The notes beneath the pieces were generated by a model, which saw only the letters and a program-made list of their open reading frames with translations, had not been told where the DNA came from and ran no database searches. Positions 1 through 11,305 of a stretch of DNA of 64,000 bases are shown piece by piece; positions within the stretch are counted from its first letter, which is position 1, and each line of letters begins with the position of its first letter. The DNA is from Apoda limacodes (taxonomy: Eukaryota; Arthropoda; Insecta; Lepidoptera; Limacodidae), in contig OX291555.1 of NCBI GenBank assembly GCA_946406115.1, positions 14,340,001-14,404,000 on the forward strand, given 5' to 3'. Both the position numbers and the translations under genes were made by a program.

Positions 1-69
1 AAATAAAATTAAAAAATTACATCGCTTTCAAAAACCTTTTATGTCATCCCCTGATTACCCTTATTAATT

Positions 70-205
70 AAACAGGCGGAGTTTTTTCAAGAAAGGAGTG
101 ATACAAGTTTTAATGGGCCGCCAAAGGATAGCGTTGCAAACCGTCCATAGGCTACGGTGGAAAAAAATCAGACAGGCCGTCTGCTTGTTTGTCAACTTAA
201 TGATA
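70..205 (+). repeat. 3' end of a jockey-like LINE (family J1)
   Basis: The segment translates to FFKKGVIQVLMGRQR, which matches the FKKxVxxxLKGRQR terminus of the jockey-like LINE seen more completely at 34250-34802. It runs on through the GTCCATAGGCTACGG 3' region and ends near ATGATATAAAA, the kind of end shared by the other J1 copies here. Only the last residues of the reverse-transcriptase protein and the 3' tail survive, so this is a severely 5'-truncated, dead copy. No target-site duplication was identified. Confidence 0.6.
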
Positions 206-894
206 TAAAATCAGCTGGCTCACAATTAGCGAAGATATTGGGTAACATATACACACAATAAGCTTCGCTTAGAATTGCGCCGTCAACGTGTTTCTCTATG
301 GCCATCATTTAAATGTTCAATTAAATAAAAAAGGCTTTGGTCAGCTTCAATTACTATTTTCTGAGAAATACGTGGACGAACAAATAAACATACACTTATG
401 AAGCTTGGCACATCTGATTACGTAAACGCACACGTAAACTAATATATGAATATTTTGCTATTCTAACTATATCACAAACATACGGGTCGAATTGATAACT
501 AAATAGAAGTCCACGGAAAACAAAATAGCTTACTGTGTATTAGTTAATAGAATAAACTAGCAAGTTAAATAAAAAGGAAAAAAAAAAACTGGAAATGCAT
601 CTAGTTTATACCCGATACATCCTCTTTAGCTGGGATTAATAATGCTAGGGCAGAGCGGAGCAGCTAACTTTTATTTGTTTTTTTTGTTCAGTCAACGAGA
701 GAGCCGTAGCTATAGCTAACTTTGTGAAAACATTAATCTACTTCATGGAAGTGGACGGAAATGGAAAATTATACTTAGTACATGTTGTTTCTACATTGAC
801 TACTGTATTCTATTTTATTGCTATGTATTTAATCTATGGATAACCCCCTTTGAGGGTAAAAAAAGTAAGATAACGATAAAAAAACAAGTCTATT
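206..894. other. no recognisable feature
   Basis: AT-rich DNA with a run of adenines near 578-588. I see no coding potential, RNA gene or known repeat. Confidence 0.5.
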
Positions 895-1175
895 TAACGC
901 TTAATGTCCTATCTGCTATAGGGGTTTAATATGCTTCTTTATATACTAGAGGTTTAATGTTCCATCTGCTCTGGCATTTAATGTTTTTTATACCACTAAG
1001 GTGGCAAACAAGCTAACGGTCCACCTGATGGTAAGCGGTCACCGTAGCCTATGGTTTGATTTCCTATCTGCTTGTCCGGTTTAATGTGCTATCTAATAGG
1101 CTATATGAATATGGGTTTAATTTGCTATGTTTAATATGTTACTGATGTGGGGGTTTAATGTGCTATTTGGTAAGG
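895..1175. repeat. degenerate minisatellite built on GTTTAATGTGCTATCTG
   Basis: Variants of TTTAATGTGCTATCTG recur about nine times at irregular 20-35 bp spacing, for example near 902, 925, 950, 973, 1051, 1078, 1113 and 1151. Unit length is not constant and the copies are diverged, so the array is old or was always imperfect. It is interrupted at about 983-1053 by the 3' end of a jockey-like LINE, with repeat units on both sides. Confidence 0.6.
983..1053 (-). repeat. jockey-like LINE (J1) 3' end inserted in the minisatellite
   Basis: Read on the minus strand this is CCATAGGCTACGGTGACC, then ATCAGGTGG, then GTTTGCCACCTTAGTGG and TATAAAAAA. That is the J1 3' end seen at 70-205 and 1559-1674. 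Only about 70 bp remain. Repeat units flank it on both sides, which supports insertion into an existing array. Confidence 0.6.
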
Positions 1176-1558
1176 TACTGTATGTCCTAAATTCTATACG
1201 GTTTTTACTAGACTAAAATGTTTGGTACATCTTTGTCGTTTTCACAGCACACGTTATATTTTGAACTTGGCAGTACTGTCATAAGGCACGTAGCAAGTAT
1301 TTTGCTATCTTCTATAAAGGGATCGGCTAAAAAGGTTTATATTTTACTTTCTAGTGCATATTCAAGGCAATTAAAATGAACTTCTAGAAAGTTCAGAAGC
1401 ACTTTCTTGCTGCTTGTATCTGCCTTCTACCAGTTACCGGAACCAGTCAATATCACCACACTCTCGGGCTTCTATAATCATAAACCTGCACGCTTTAATA
1501 TGTGGAATGCCAAGATTTTATCTAAGGTCTACAATATGAGGTTATGAAATTTTTAAAT
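1176..1558. other. no recognisable feature
   Basis: AT-rich unique-looking DNA. I see no gene or known repeat. Confidence 0.45.
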
Positions 1559-1674
1559 GGTCGGCAACGCGCGAGTGATGCCCCTGGTGTTGCAAGCGTC
1601 CAAAGGCTGCAGTGACCGCTTATCATCAGGCGGGCCGTAAGCCTGTTACTTGTTCCTTAGTGGTATGAGAAAAA
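1559..1674 (+). repeat. jockey-like LINE (J1) 3' end
   Basis: The order of blocks is TCGGCAACGCGCGAGTGATG, GTTGCAAGCGTCCA, GTGACCGCTTATCATCAGG, CGGGCCGTAAGC and TTAGTGGTATGAGAAAA. This is the J1 3' end in plus orientation, and the same blocks appear reversed at 51975, 58185 and 59883. No protein-coding part is left. Confidence 0.65.
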
Positions 1675-2179
1675 TCCAAATTGATTGACTTGTTTATTGG
1701 TAAGCATCTGAAATAAACTTATTATTACTAGCATACCCATAAATAGACGAATTCATTGGCGGTGCATTAAATCTTTGCTATGTAGTCAATAGTAAGAGAA
1801 AAATACTTTTCTCGAGATGAACCACAGATATGAGCAGCTAAGAGCTCATACAATTAATTTTGTGCAAATTCCACTTGAGCGTTTTAGGTTTTAATTAAAC
1901 CATTTCAAAATGAAAAGAAAATTACAAATACTTCAAAGCACGCATACGTTTACGGTCCCCCTCTACCCTCGATTCTCCCAGCGGAAGTGGCTTTTTTACT
2001 ATTAAACTCCTCTTTTCACCACACAAAGGGACCTCTTACCGCGCATATAAAATGCATAGCCAAGCGCGAGCCGACAAGCTGGCAAATCACGTTTTATGAA
2101 TAACAAAAGAGCTTTCTAATATGCTTTTTTTTAAAGCTTCGATTTTTTTTTATTTTTCAGTGTTCATGTTCATAGGAGC
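1675..2179. other. no recognisable feature
   Basis: AT-rich sequence. I see no coding potential or identifiable repeat. Confidence 0.45.
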
Positions 2180-2262
2180 TTGTGGCCCGGTGACACTTGT
2201 TTATCGGAAACGTGAAGTTAAGCAACATCGGGCGTGATCACTGCTTGGATGGCTGACCCCGC
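2180..2262 (+). pseudogene. 5S rRNA-derived sequence (5S pseudogene or head of a 5S-type SINE)
   Basis: The core GAAGTTAAGCAACATCGGGC (2213-2232), followed by CTTGGATGGCTGACC, is nearly identical to the conserved middle of eukaryotic 5S rRNA, where the A box, intermediate element and C box of the RNA polymerase III internal promoter lie. The 5' end and the 3' stem of 5S rRNA are not recognisable, so it is not a functional 5S gene. It runs straight into SINE-like sequence, so a 5S-derived SINE is as likely as a stray 5S pseudogene. Confidence 0.65.
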
Positions 2263-2525
2263 CAGTGGCACATTTTTCTGAGCTCTTCCGTGTTTCGAAG
2301 GGTATGCAACCGTCGGTGCTGTCCTGGCTGTTGATCATATGCCTTATGGGTAGTATGAACTCGCTCCAACCCACATTAGGCATGCGTAGTGGACTATGGC
2401 CTAAGCCTCCTTTTTCAAGAAGAATCCTGTGACCCTGCAGTGAGATGTATAACGCCTAAGACGACGATGTTGTTGCTTCAGCCGTTGTTGAGGAAGGAGG
2501 CTTAAACCATAGTCCAACGCGCTGG
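2263..2525. repeat. SINE 3'-region fragments forming a foldback
   Basis: GTGGACTATGGCCTAAGCCTCC (2389-2410, here read in two overlapping parts) is part of a lepidopteran SINE core. Its diverged reverse complement, ending in ATAGTCCAACGCGCTGGCCC, lies at about 2490-2528. The two arms of about 30 bp are separated by a SINE-tail-like spacer with CCTGCAGTGAGATGTATAAC. The arrangement suggests two oppositely oriented SINE fragments. Confidence 0.5.
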
Positions 2526-2944
2526 CCCAGTCGGAATTGGCAGCTAGATGTCGAGCTTGTGGCGCCACTCGACTATCAGAATTTCAATGCCACGACCGAT
2601 ATCAGACCTGGAGGTTCTTATATAAAAGTAAAATATGATGTGACTTTAACTTCGCGCCTTATCCCAAAAACAGCTAAGTGCGAGTTAAACTTAATTAAGA
2701 GTTGTTTGGGTAACTGCAAAACATAATTTGTTTTCAACACTATTTCAAGCACTATTTGAGCTTTGTCGAATAGAGCGGGTTCTCCGTTGAGTATCACTCC
2801 ATAAAAGTTAACTGGCTTATGCAAAGTCCAGTATATTGCACTTAATTAGCCGTTTCACAACATCTGGCAGGCAGCTTAACACTAGCTTACAGACTCTTTC
2901 TGACCATTGCAAATTCTTAATTTGCGGCGTATTCAATATTGCAT
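2526..2944. other. no recognisable feature
   Basis: Short open frames occur on both strands, including 68 codons on the minus strand at 2618-2824. None resembles a known protein and composition does not favour coding. Confidence 0.45.
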
Positions 2945-4010
2945 CGTATTATTCTTATAATTATTATTATTATACTTTATTGCATCAACATAAAAAAATT
3001 TACAAACAAAACATATTTAAAAATAGAGAAAAACAAAAGGCGGTCTTATCGCTTTAAAGCGATCTCTTCCAGACAACCTTTGGGTAGAGGAAATAATAAA
3101 AAACAAAGTATGGTAGGTGTGTTTCGATACAGTTATTAAGAAGTATATATATAATACAATAATGCATATAAAATAAATAATTACACATAAATAACATATA
3201 TGAATAATGTATGTATAAATATACATAAATAGAAGTACATATATAAATACACATGTATAATAAATATAATTATAATAGTACTACGTATAAGTAAATATAT
3301 AATAACAAATATAGGTAGTGATGTTATTTTAGTTCATCAAGTAATGAGCAATAATAAGATTTTTAAATATTGCCTTCGATTTTGCTCTTTTTATTTCTAA
3401 AGGTAAAGCGTTCCATAATCTAACAGCCTTTACAGTAAAAGAATCATTATAAAATTGTGAGGAATGCAAAGGAATTTTTAGCATCCAGCGTGTAGTCTCT
3501 CGAAGTATTTCCGATAAAATTAAAACGTTTCTTTAAGTATACTGGTGTGTTTGGATTGAACAGGACGTTATATAGAAGAAAGAGAACATGAGCATTCCGG
3601 CGAAGTCGAATTGGGAGCCACTTGAGCTTTGATCTGAATTCGGAAATATGGTCGTACTTACGTAGACCAAATATGAGTCTAATGCAGAAGTTTTGAAGTC
3701 GCTCAAGTTTATTAAGCTGCTCCTCGGTAAGGTCAATATAACTAGCATCAGCATAATCGAGAATAGGCAGAAGAAGAGATTTCGCAAGAGCAATTTTAGT
3801 GGGAATTGGTAAAAAATTGCGCAATCTGCCTAAAGATTTAGCTGAAGCAAATATTTTCTTGCTAACTTCCTTTATTTGCGAACCCCAAGATAGTGTTCCA
3901 TCGATAAATATACCCAGGTTTTTAACTGTATCTTTGTAAGGGATAGAAACTCCGTTCACAGTAACTAATGGAAGTTCGTTCCAGTCAATATTGGATATAA
4001 GTCTCGAATA
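2945..4010 (-). pseudogene. non-LTR retrotransposon (CR1/jockey group, C1): reverse-transcriptase C-terminus and 3' UTR
   Basis: Reading leftward from about 4010, the frame gives SNIDWNELPLVTVNGVSIPY, then LGIFIDGTLSW, LLLPILDYADASY, LERLQNFCIRLIFGLRKY and LKWLPIRLRRNAHVLFLLYN. These are the thumb and C-terminal blocks of a non-LTR reverse transcriptase (clear frame 3447-3959). After a frameshift near 3450 the protein resumes as FTVKAVRLWNALPLEIKRAK and ends ALYLMN-like near 3335. An AT-rich 3' UTR follows. It contains a perfect 16-bp palindrome (3048-3063) and ends in GCAATAAAGTATAATAATA. The catalytic FADD-type block and the endonuclease are absent, so this is a 5'-truncated dead copy. A sister fragment lies at 43304-43690. 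Confidence 0.8.
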
Positions 4011-4639
4011 TATTATTTTTTAAATATTATTATATTTTTGGAACAAAAAAATCTGTTACAAAAAATTAAATCATTTTGACCAGAATTCAAAATCTGTCAA
4101 AAACTTATATACCTCTTTTAGAAAAAAAATTACCTGAAAGAGTTAAACAGCCTGTTAAATGACGTTTGTTATGGGAGCGCCTCGCCATGCACATTTGACG
4201 CGTGCTCAAAAAGCCACCCGAGGTCCCTTACTTAATCGCGCTTGCTTATATTGCAATAACATTACCAAGACACAAGGAATGTGAAAACCCTTTTAATTTA
4301 GGGGAATTAATATTTGCCTAACTCGTCAAGTCTGACGTAAACAAGCCTCGTATCCAACCAGTTACATACTAGTTGGCATGAATATCTTAAACGAAGCGTC
4401 CATAAAGGAAAACAAAGTAACTCATCGTTTGTATTATTCACACCCAATTCGCTCGCTACTCTTGCACGCTGATAATCTTAAACCGTCCGACACGACTTCT
4501 TTCTTTATCTAGGGGAAAATCCGTAAAAATATCTCACGATACAGAATTGTATTCAGATAGGTTTATAAACTCATTTTAATCGTATATTGTGTCTTAAGGT
4601 AATTATTAAGGAAATTACTAACGAGAGACTATTTAGAAG
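4011..4639. other. no recognisable feature
   Basis: AT-rich flank of the LINE. Nothing with coding or repeat signature was recognised. Confidence 0.45.
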
Positions 4640-4749
4640 CCGAAGGACGAGGGCTGTAATGACTTGGGTTTGTAATTTTCTTACCGCCCGTGTTACACAC
4701 AATGTTTTTCATCACATTTGTGAGTAAATAAATAAATAAATAAATAAAC
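4640..4749 (-). repeat. dispersed lepidopteran repeat fragment with (AAAT)n tail
   Basis: The minus strand reads ACACGGGCGGTAAGAAAATT and TTACAGCCCTCGTCCTTCGG. I recognise this as part of a common palindrome-prone lepidopteran repeat. It adjoins an (AAAT)6 microsatellite at 4726-4749. Only one half of the usual palindrome is visible. Family assignment is from memory. Confidence 0.45.
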
Positions 4750-4924
4750 TCACCAAATAAAATTAAAATGGCGGGAATAGAAGTAGAAAATACGACGCCA
4801 CCGCCAGTAGAAAAGATATCTAGAGAATGTTTTCGCTATAGTTAAAACTAGTAATTGCTTAAAACTAGTAGTCTCCTTAAACTTAAAACTAGTCTTTTAT
4901 TGTATTATTTATGTAAAACTAAGT

Positions 4925-5180
4925 CGTTTGTGGCATAGGAGTTTCGGTGTTTGCCTCACGTTCTGAGAGACAGAGGTTTGAGTGGTTTTTTCTGAGTTGA
5001 TGTGTTTCTTCTGAATTTCTCAAGTACATTGAATATTCACACTACTGGCTTTTCGCCAAAGGAAAACTTCGTGAAGAAACCAGCCATACGTGAAAAGTCC
5101 ACAAATCCGTAATAGGCTTGCGTGGTGGACTATGGCCCATGTCGCCCTCGCCTACTGTAAGGGGTAGGCCGTCCTTCTCT
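4925..5180 (+). repeat. diverged tRNA-derived SINE (family S1)
   Basis: The blocks TTTCTCAAGTACA, CACACTACTGGCTTT, AACTTCGTGAAGAAACC and GTGGTGGACTATGGCCC occur in the same order as in the full-length S1 SINE at 15168-15468. The tRNA-like head is badly eroded and no clear B box remains. No target duplication was found. Confidence 0.65.
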
Positions 5181-6865
5181 AGGTAACTACAGACTACTGT
5201 TGTTGGCCGCAGATGGCCTTAACAACTACTCACGGACAAACTTTTGCAGCGGTGCTGCTTGCACTCTGCTGCAAAAAGTTGGGTCGGTTTGCACAGGATG
5301 TCCTGGACAGGAACCTCGGCTTCGGCAACCGCTCTTAAAACTAAATGACTAAATTTACCGCCGTTTCGGAAAAGCAAAAGCGTTCTGAATAGAAGAAACG
5401 GCAAGAAATTCTTCAGCCGTTGCCTTTTATAATTATTAAATCTAACTAGTCAAAGCGCCCAGGTATATTAGTGAACCTAGTTATCCTGGTGTATCGCGTT
5501 TGAGTGATCTATCTAAAGCACCGTCGCCCGGCGGCGTATTCTGTATGTAGGTAGGCTATGCTCTGACACTGGGAACGTATGATGCAAGAAAGAAGACATA
5601 TAAGTAATATTTTTTTTATATGAAATATCTATTGGCGCGCCTTGGCAGTAAAAATCGAAACATATGTCGTGTACGGCAAAGCAAACGGCATGACGCTCTC
5701 TCATGCATGACCCCTGTAGCCAGCCACCGCTCTTGACTCTATCGCGCGTGTGCGTGCGCATAATTTTTTTTCTTTTAATAAATATTCCTGGACATAGTAC
5801 ATACCTACTATAACATCGATGAAAACTTTAGTAATACATTTAATTATAGGCGTAATTCCAAGGCAAATATTCTTTGAAGATTTTATTTTATGTACTGTCT
5901 TATGATGATTGATCAGAAGCAGACAAAGAATTTACTGTAGCGATACGACACAAATCGTATCGTAACGATACCCTTTAGTCAGTGCTTGTTTTGTAAATTA
6001 ATGTCAATCTAATATGAAGAAGCTTCCACCGTAGCATGCATGCTTTATTAAGAGTTATGTCGGCGTTTCTCAAACCTGTCTCACGTAAAGGTAACGAACG
6101 AGTAAAGAAACGATCGCTGGTACACCTACTTAGGGCTAAGCAACTTCCGTGTAATGCTGAATTTTTGATAAAGGAATGTCGCTAGGGTTGTCGGTAACCG
6201 TTTGTTTACTAATGAATACTTTATTTACTTTGTGGTTTTACGTACGTTGTGTTGAGTGTATTGAAAATTTACAATTTAGTCGGTGGCTACATACCTACCT
6301 ACAAATTTAACCCTTTAAATAAAAAAGTTTAAGGTACTACTTTTTCATTACTTTCATCACTAACTGTCATAATATTTTTTTTTTACCAATTTAAGAATGA
6401 TTTTTTACTTAGTTTCGAGTAAATTGAATTTAAGACACCATTATACTTAAAACTAAGTATGATGTGTTAGTTCTTTGATAGTTAATTAGATTGAAAATTA
6501 CATTGAGAATATGATGGTCCAGGAACACATGAAACAATTTACATAAAGTACTAAATAATACGCATAGTATCGCATTACAATTAGAGTTTCAGACTAACCA
6601 CAAATTTAGTAAATGTCTCTTTGATCGCGATCAAAATGCCGACCACGTATGTTAATTACATAAACAACAACACATCCGCAACGCTCGGTTACCGATGCCT
6701 AATTATGTATTTAGTGTATTCGTATGTTTGTTGCTGTTTAAGTACATAATGGGCATTTGTGTAAAGTTACATTTGAGCATTCTGAGGAAGCATTGCTGTA
6801 TTATATGGTTGACATTATCGTCCATGGTTGAAAAGGCTAAGCCTAAGGTAAGGCTGTCTTTGTAT
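5181..6865. other. no gene recognised; one short hairpin
   Basis: Contains an 8-bp perfect stem, CGATACGA/TCGTATCG, at 5941-5962, and several frames of 60-80 codons without family resemblance. GGCGCGCC at about 5635 resembles part of an LTR primer-binding site but is too short to call. Confidence 0.4.
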
Positions 6866-7125
6866 CACTGACGGTTTTTTTTTTCTGAACTGTCTACCGC
6901 AGTTGGCTGATGCAGCCATTACTGCTTCACCGGACTTTTGGGGCGAGACTCTGAAGGAGTCTCAGCCCATATAGCGCCCAACGCTCAAGGGCTCCCCGCG
7001 CGGGGAACCTTGGCTTGGGTTGTTGCTCTTGGGGTTGTCCCTTAGACCAGCGTGAGCCTCGAACCCGAGGGTAAGTCAGCGCCAGGAGGCGGTTGCGATT
7101 TCGAGTGAGTGGGGGCGAGAAGCAC
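6866..7125 (+). repeat. GC-rich dispersed repeat (family D), copy 1
   Basis: Shares GCAGCCATTACTGCTTCACC, AGCTTGGGTTGT-like, GACC(A/G)GCGTGAG and GTCAGCGCCAGGAG blocks with 24766-24985, and in reverse with 26585-27130. Its GC content is far above the surrounding AT-rich DNA. It probably derives from a non-LTR retrotransposon, but I cannot name the family. Confidence 0.6.
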
Positions 7126-8026
7126 TGACGTAATAAAAAGCAACCTGTGTGTGTGTATCACTCTTGTATCATTGTATATCGAATGTATTTTTTTAGATCT
7201 GAGATCTTATTGTTTAGATACTATCAAGTTAAGTTTGACCTTACACAGACTAGTTGGCTCTACCTCAATCAATTTCCTACTTCTTTGAAAACAATGACTT
7301 CGAAACTTACCTGTAACAAAAAAGACAAAATTAGTTAAAAATCATAAAAAAAACTGTATTTTCGAAACTATAAACGAATTCTACAAAACATTTTTTCAGT
7401 AAACAACATAAGATATTGTGGTTTTAATTTTTTCAGGCTACTAAAATTTTTTTTTTTTTTTCTGGGTAACAAAGTACTAAGTTTTCGATAAACAATTAAA
7501 TAAAACGATTTTGCAACTGAAATATATTACTATAGCATGTATTTTCCTAGCTTAAGGGATACTTTTAGGGTGTAAATCCATTATAAAGAGTTAAAAGCAG
7601 TTATAGGTACTTAAATAGGAAAAAAAAAACAATTCTTTCTTTACTTCCAAACATATTTACTTACAATTAAAAACACAATGATCAACAAAACCATTAAATT
7701 TCAGTGTAGCCATTACCTAATTTAATTTTTTGGTAATTCAGATTTTTCTGAATAATCAGAAATACCTGCTTAAAGATATTTTATTTTTTACATGCTTAGC
7801 CCAGCGCGAGACGTATGTAAAGATAAATACACAAAATAAGTAACTATGTACAGAAGGACGACTATATTTTAGTGTTTTAGTTAAGAATTTGTAGGGATTT
7901 TATTATTTTATAATAAAAATTGTGTATGCTGGAGAGAGCTGTATGTCAGTTAAAGAATAGCTGTCAGTTTTTAATGGTTAAAAATTCTGACATAGTCTTG
8001 GAGCAGTAATTAACATGGACAGGAGA
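7126..8026. other. no recognisable feature
   Basis: AT-rich with poly-T (about 7447) and poly-A (about 7620) runs. The 63-codon frame at 7147 begins just beyond the GC-rich repeat and has no recognisable content. Confidence 0.45.
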
Positions 8027-8455
8027 TATAAAAATCGGCTAATTGCGAGTCGGACTCGCGCACGAAGGGTTTCGTACCATAATCTATAAAAACGGCAAAA
8101 AAATGACGTTTGTTGTATTTGTTTTACTTTAATTTAATTATTTATTCTTAAAATGAATAAATGACTAAATTAAATATTCTGTAAATACCTCAAGCGTCTA
8201 CCTGTTGTCGTTATCGAGCAAAAACGAGCAAAAAAATCACGTTTGTTGTATGGGAGCCCCCTTAATTTTTTTTTTTTTTTTTCTGTTTTTTAGTATTTGT
8301 TGTTATAGCGGCAACAGCAATACATCTTCTGTGAAAATTTCAACTGACTAATTAACTATCACAGTTCATGAGATACATCCTGGTGACAGACGGACGGACG
8401 GAGTCTTAGTAATAGGGTCCCGTTTTTTACCTTTTGGGTAAGGAACCCCAAAAAA
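8027..8455 (+). repeat. dispersed element F1, copy 1
   Basis: Opens with a form of TGCGAGTCGGACTCGCGCAC and GGGTTTCGTACC. It closes with GACAGACGGACGGACGG, then AGTCTTAGTAATAGGGTCCC and GGGTAAGGAACCCC. The ends carry an inverted GGGTTCCGTACC motif. The interior includes TTTGTTGTATGGGAGCCCCC and CGGCAACAGCAATACATCTT. It encodes nothing, so it is a non-autonomous element. Class is uncertain: MITE-like ends are visible, but a Helitron-type or SINE origin is not excluded. Confidence 0.75.
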
Positions 8456-9924
8456 AATAAGATATGGAGAAAATATTTGGGAGGAAATAATCTTCAACAT
8501 TTCCATTGTGTCCAAATGAGATCCAAGTATTGGGATTTGATTATTGTTGCTCATATCTGAAGGATCTCAGATAATAACGCGCGTGCAAGTTTTCCATATC
8601 ACTTTAGTTTAATTTACCAACCCTGAGTCATATTTAAGTCTCATCCTTCACTATACTAAGTGCGCTCAACCCTTCCCGCTCACATACGTCGCGTACCTAT
8701 GCATACGCCATCTCAAGAATTTTCAAAGTAAATGTTCAAAAGGGCGATTATATATCTACATATATTACCCACTCACGTCGCATATACGCGAAGCTCAAGA
8801 ATTGTCAGAGGAAGTCATAGTATAATGGCCAGTGAATCGCGAGCGTCACTTGGCAATACGTACCTAATAATATGTACATTAAAAACTGATTATATCTTAA
8901 TTAGCCCTTCCTGCCCTACTGTCTGTACCAATTTATTATGTATTTAGTAGTATGTAAGTGTGAGTGAACGCGGTAAGATCAAAGAACCGGCGATTAGCGG
9001 AGACAAACGAGCGCTTTTGATGTGTGACGGCTGGTGACGGCGAACCTCGTCTTCACTTGTAATTTTGCGGTTATTTGTAAACTGAATAAATCCTTTACAT
9101 GACAAGTATAATACTAGAAATAATGGACGCGACTGTATATTTACTATTCAGCGTATGATTAATTTTATAATAGAGAAATAAAAATCATAACCCTTCCTTG
9201 GGTCGGGTAGTAAAATAGTAAAAAACTATTGAATTAACTCGGAATTTGATTGCGATTTGGACAGTAAGTAATTGCAATTTTTTTTTTCAACGCTCGTCAC
9301 TTTTTTGATCCATTTATTGATGTATGTTGTATTTAACAAATATAGTTTCACCTGTTTGTTTGTTTATTAAAATGGTGACGGTTCCTTCGGGGCGCCATCA
9401 GGATTTCAAAAGTACTGTTGTCTCCGGTAGGCTGGGTAGACATCGGAACTTACTTTCTTATAATATTTTAGGGAATCGTATCCCCCCTGTCATACAATAA
9501 ATATAGTTTCATGTTCTGTTAGTTTGTTGTAACAGTTAATGGTTGTTTTTGATATATCATTTATAAAATATCCTAAACGCAGTCCGATAAATGGACCCAG
9601 GTCGTTCGCTGTACCCAAAAAATGGTAAGAGACATAAAGAAAGACAGAAAAAAACGTGACCTTCTTACTTAATATAATGTATACTATTTACAAAAATAGT
9701 TTAAAAAAGTTTATTACAAACGTTTTATTATAAATACCTTGATATAACGGAAAAAAGGTTAAGGATATTATAAGCATTATTTCAACCTGTGGTCTATTTC
9801 TTTGACAATTTTTATAATATTAGTAGGAATTAACAATTAAGTTTTTCAATAATGTAACGACTGCTATAATATGAAAGATCTCATCTTATACCTTGAAACA
9901 ACAAATTCTTTTATACATAAATAT
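8456..9924. other. no gene; minor direct repeats
   Basis: Short direct repeats are visible: CTCAAGAATT near 8712 and 8794, and AATATAGTTTCA near 9338 and 9498. No coding potential was recognised; the 71-codon frame at 8732 has no resemblance to a known protein. Confidence 0.4.
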
Positions 9925-10190
9925 AATCTAAATCTCGGAAATGGCTCCAACGATTTTCATGAAATTTTGTATGCAGGGAGCGAGAAATCGATCTAGCTAG
10001 GTTTCAGTTTTAGAAAACGTCGTTTTATCCGTGTTTTCAGGCAATGATAAACTGAAAAATATGATTCCTCATTGGCAAGTAGTAATACTATTATTTTTAC
10101 CGACACAGCAACACTAAAGCTACTTGACAATAGGTAGATGCCGTTGTTAAAAAAAACGGGCAGAGCTTGGTCCTCCAGGTACTATTATGT
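9925..10190 (+). repeat. dispersed lepidopteran repeat, single copy in the window
   Basis: AATCTCGGAAATGGCTCCAA, then CGATTTTCATGAAATTTTG, AATCGATCTAGCTAGGT and finally GGGCAGAGCTTGGTCCTCCA. The succession is one I recognise from many lepidopteran intergenic regions. No open frame or clear terminal repeats are visible in this copy. Confidence 0.5.
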
Positions 10191-11139
10191 TATATACATA
10201 TTTATTTACATATAAATATTTAGTAGCATTAAGTATAAATAAACACAGATTTACATAGGTACTTAAGTAAGTACATAAAAATAAACTACGAAACTTTTAA
10301 TGTAAAACTAATTGTTCAATATGAATACTGCCTTATATTCCTATGAAGAGAAGTCAAGTGAGTAACATTATCTAACCGAAATTCTGGTCCGTGAGTTATG
10401 GTCGATTATTTTGACTTCTACCAATATCACCTACCACCTACATACTATATGTTTTTATTACATATTCATATGGCAACACCTGCGTACCGCACACGAGAGG
10501 GAATAATTCCAGCGTTCAATTTGGAACGCACGTGCCGCTCAGTTCCGCTTCCGTTTGATGAGTGTGTATAAATCGCTGAAAAATAAAGTGTTGCTATCCT
10601 TATACCTACCTTTTCAACCATATCTTTGCATCGGATACCATTTAAAAAGAAACGTTACCAAAATGTTCAAAGGTCCATCTGATAGGTTAATTAACAGGAA
10701 AGATTAACTAAAGTACCAGATAATAATTATCTACTGACCGCACCTAAAATGACTTGCAAAAATGCTACTCATCTAGGGCACAGAAAAAAACAATTTAGTA
10801 CCAAAAAGGTATACTATCTTACTACATTATGATGACAATAATAATTAAGTGCGGAGACTCGTGTGTGTTTGTATGTATAGAGAAGCACGTGGCCTATTTT
10901 ATTTTTTATCTATTTATTGAAACTCACAATGCACGAACTTAATCCTTAATTCTGCCAAACTGCGATAAATTTTGTCGGCAGTAGTTTTCGTATTCGCCTT
11001 CTTATTAAAACACATTATATCTTGTATTACTTCTAGGGTTACTTATTATGTATATGGTTTCCATCAGTCCGGGTTTCCCCGGATTTCTCCTAGTTTAGAG
11101 GGCGTCCGCGGAGAGTCCGGACCGCTTCATTTATAATCC
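10191..11139. other. no recognisable feature
   Basis: AT-rich. Includes a short GC-rich patch at 11065-11130 with a TCCGGG/CCCGGA hairpin. No gene was identified. Confidence 0.4.
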
Positions 11140-11305
11140 GAGTTTAAAAGTTTCTAAAAACTTTAAGAAACTTTTATTTTGATAACAGTGTAAAAAATGT
11201 AAGACTGTAAACAGTTTCTAAAAACGTTTTGTTTCTAAAGAAGACTAAATTTAGTTTATTTTTTTATTGATGTTTCTAAAAAAGTTTAAAAAAGAAACTG
11301 TTGAA
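11140..11305. repeat. cluster of GTTTCTAAAAA motifs with a short palindrome
   Basis: AGTTTCTAAAAAC-like words recur at least four times, and AAAAGTTTCT/AGAAACTTTT forms a 10-bp inverted pair at 11146-11175. This looks like locally duplicated AT-rich DNA; no function is visible. Confidence 0.45.

Noticed and set aside
3533..3793. 86-codon minus-strand frame
   Set aside because: Out-of-frame shadow of the C1 LINE reverse-transcriptase frame.
4726..4749. Telomeric or centromeric repeat
   Set aside because: Simple (AAAT)n only; no TTAGG arrays or long satellite blocks are present in the window.
5633..5650. Possible primer-binding site (TTGGCGCGCC)
   Set aside because: Too few matching bases beyond the GGCGCGCC word.
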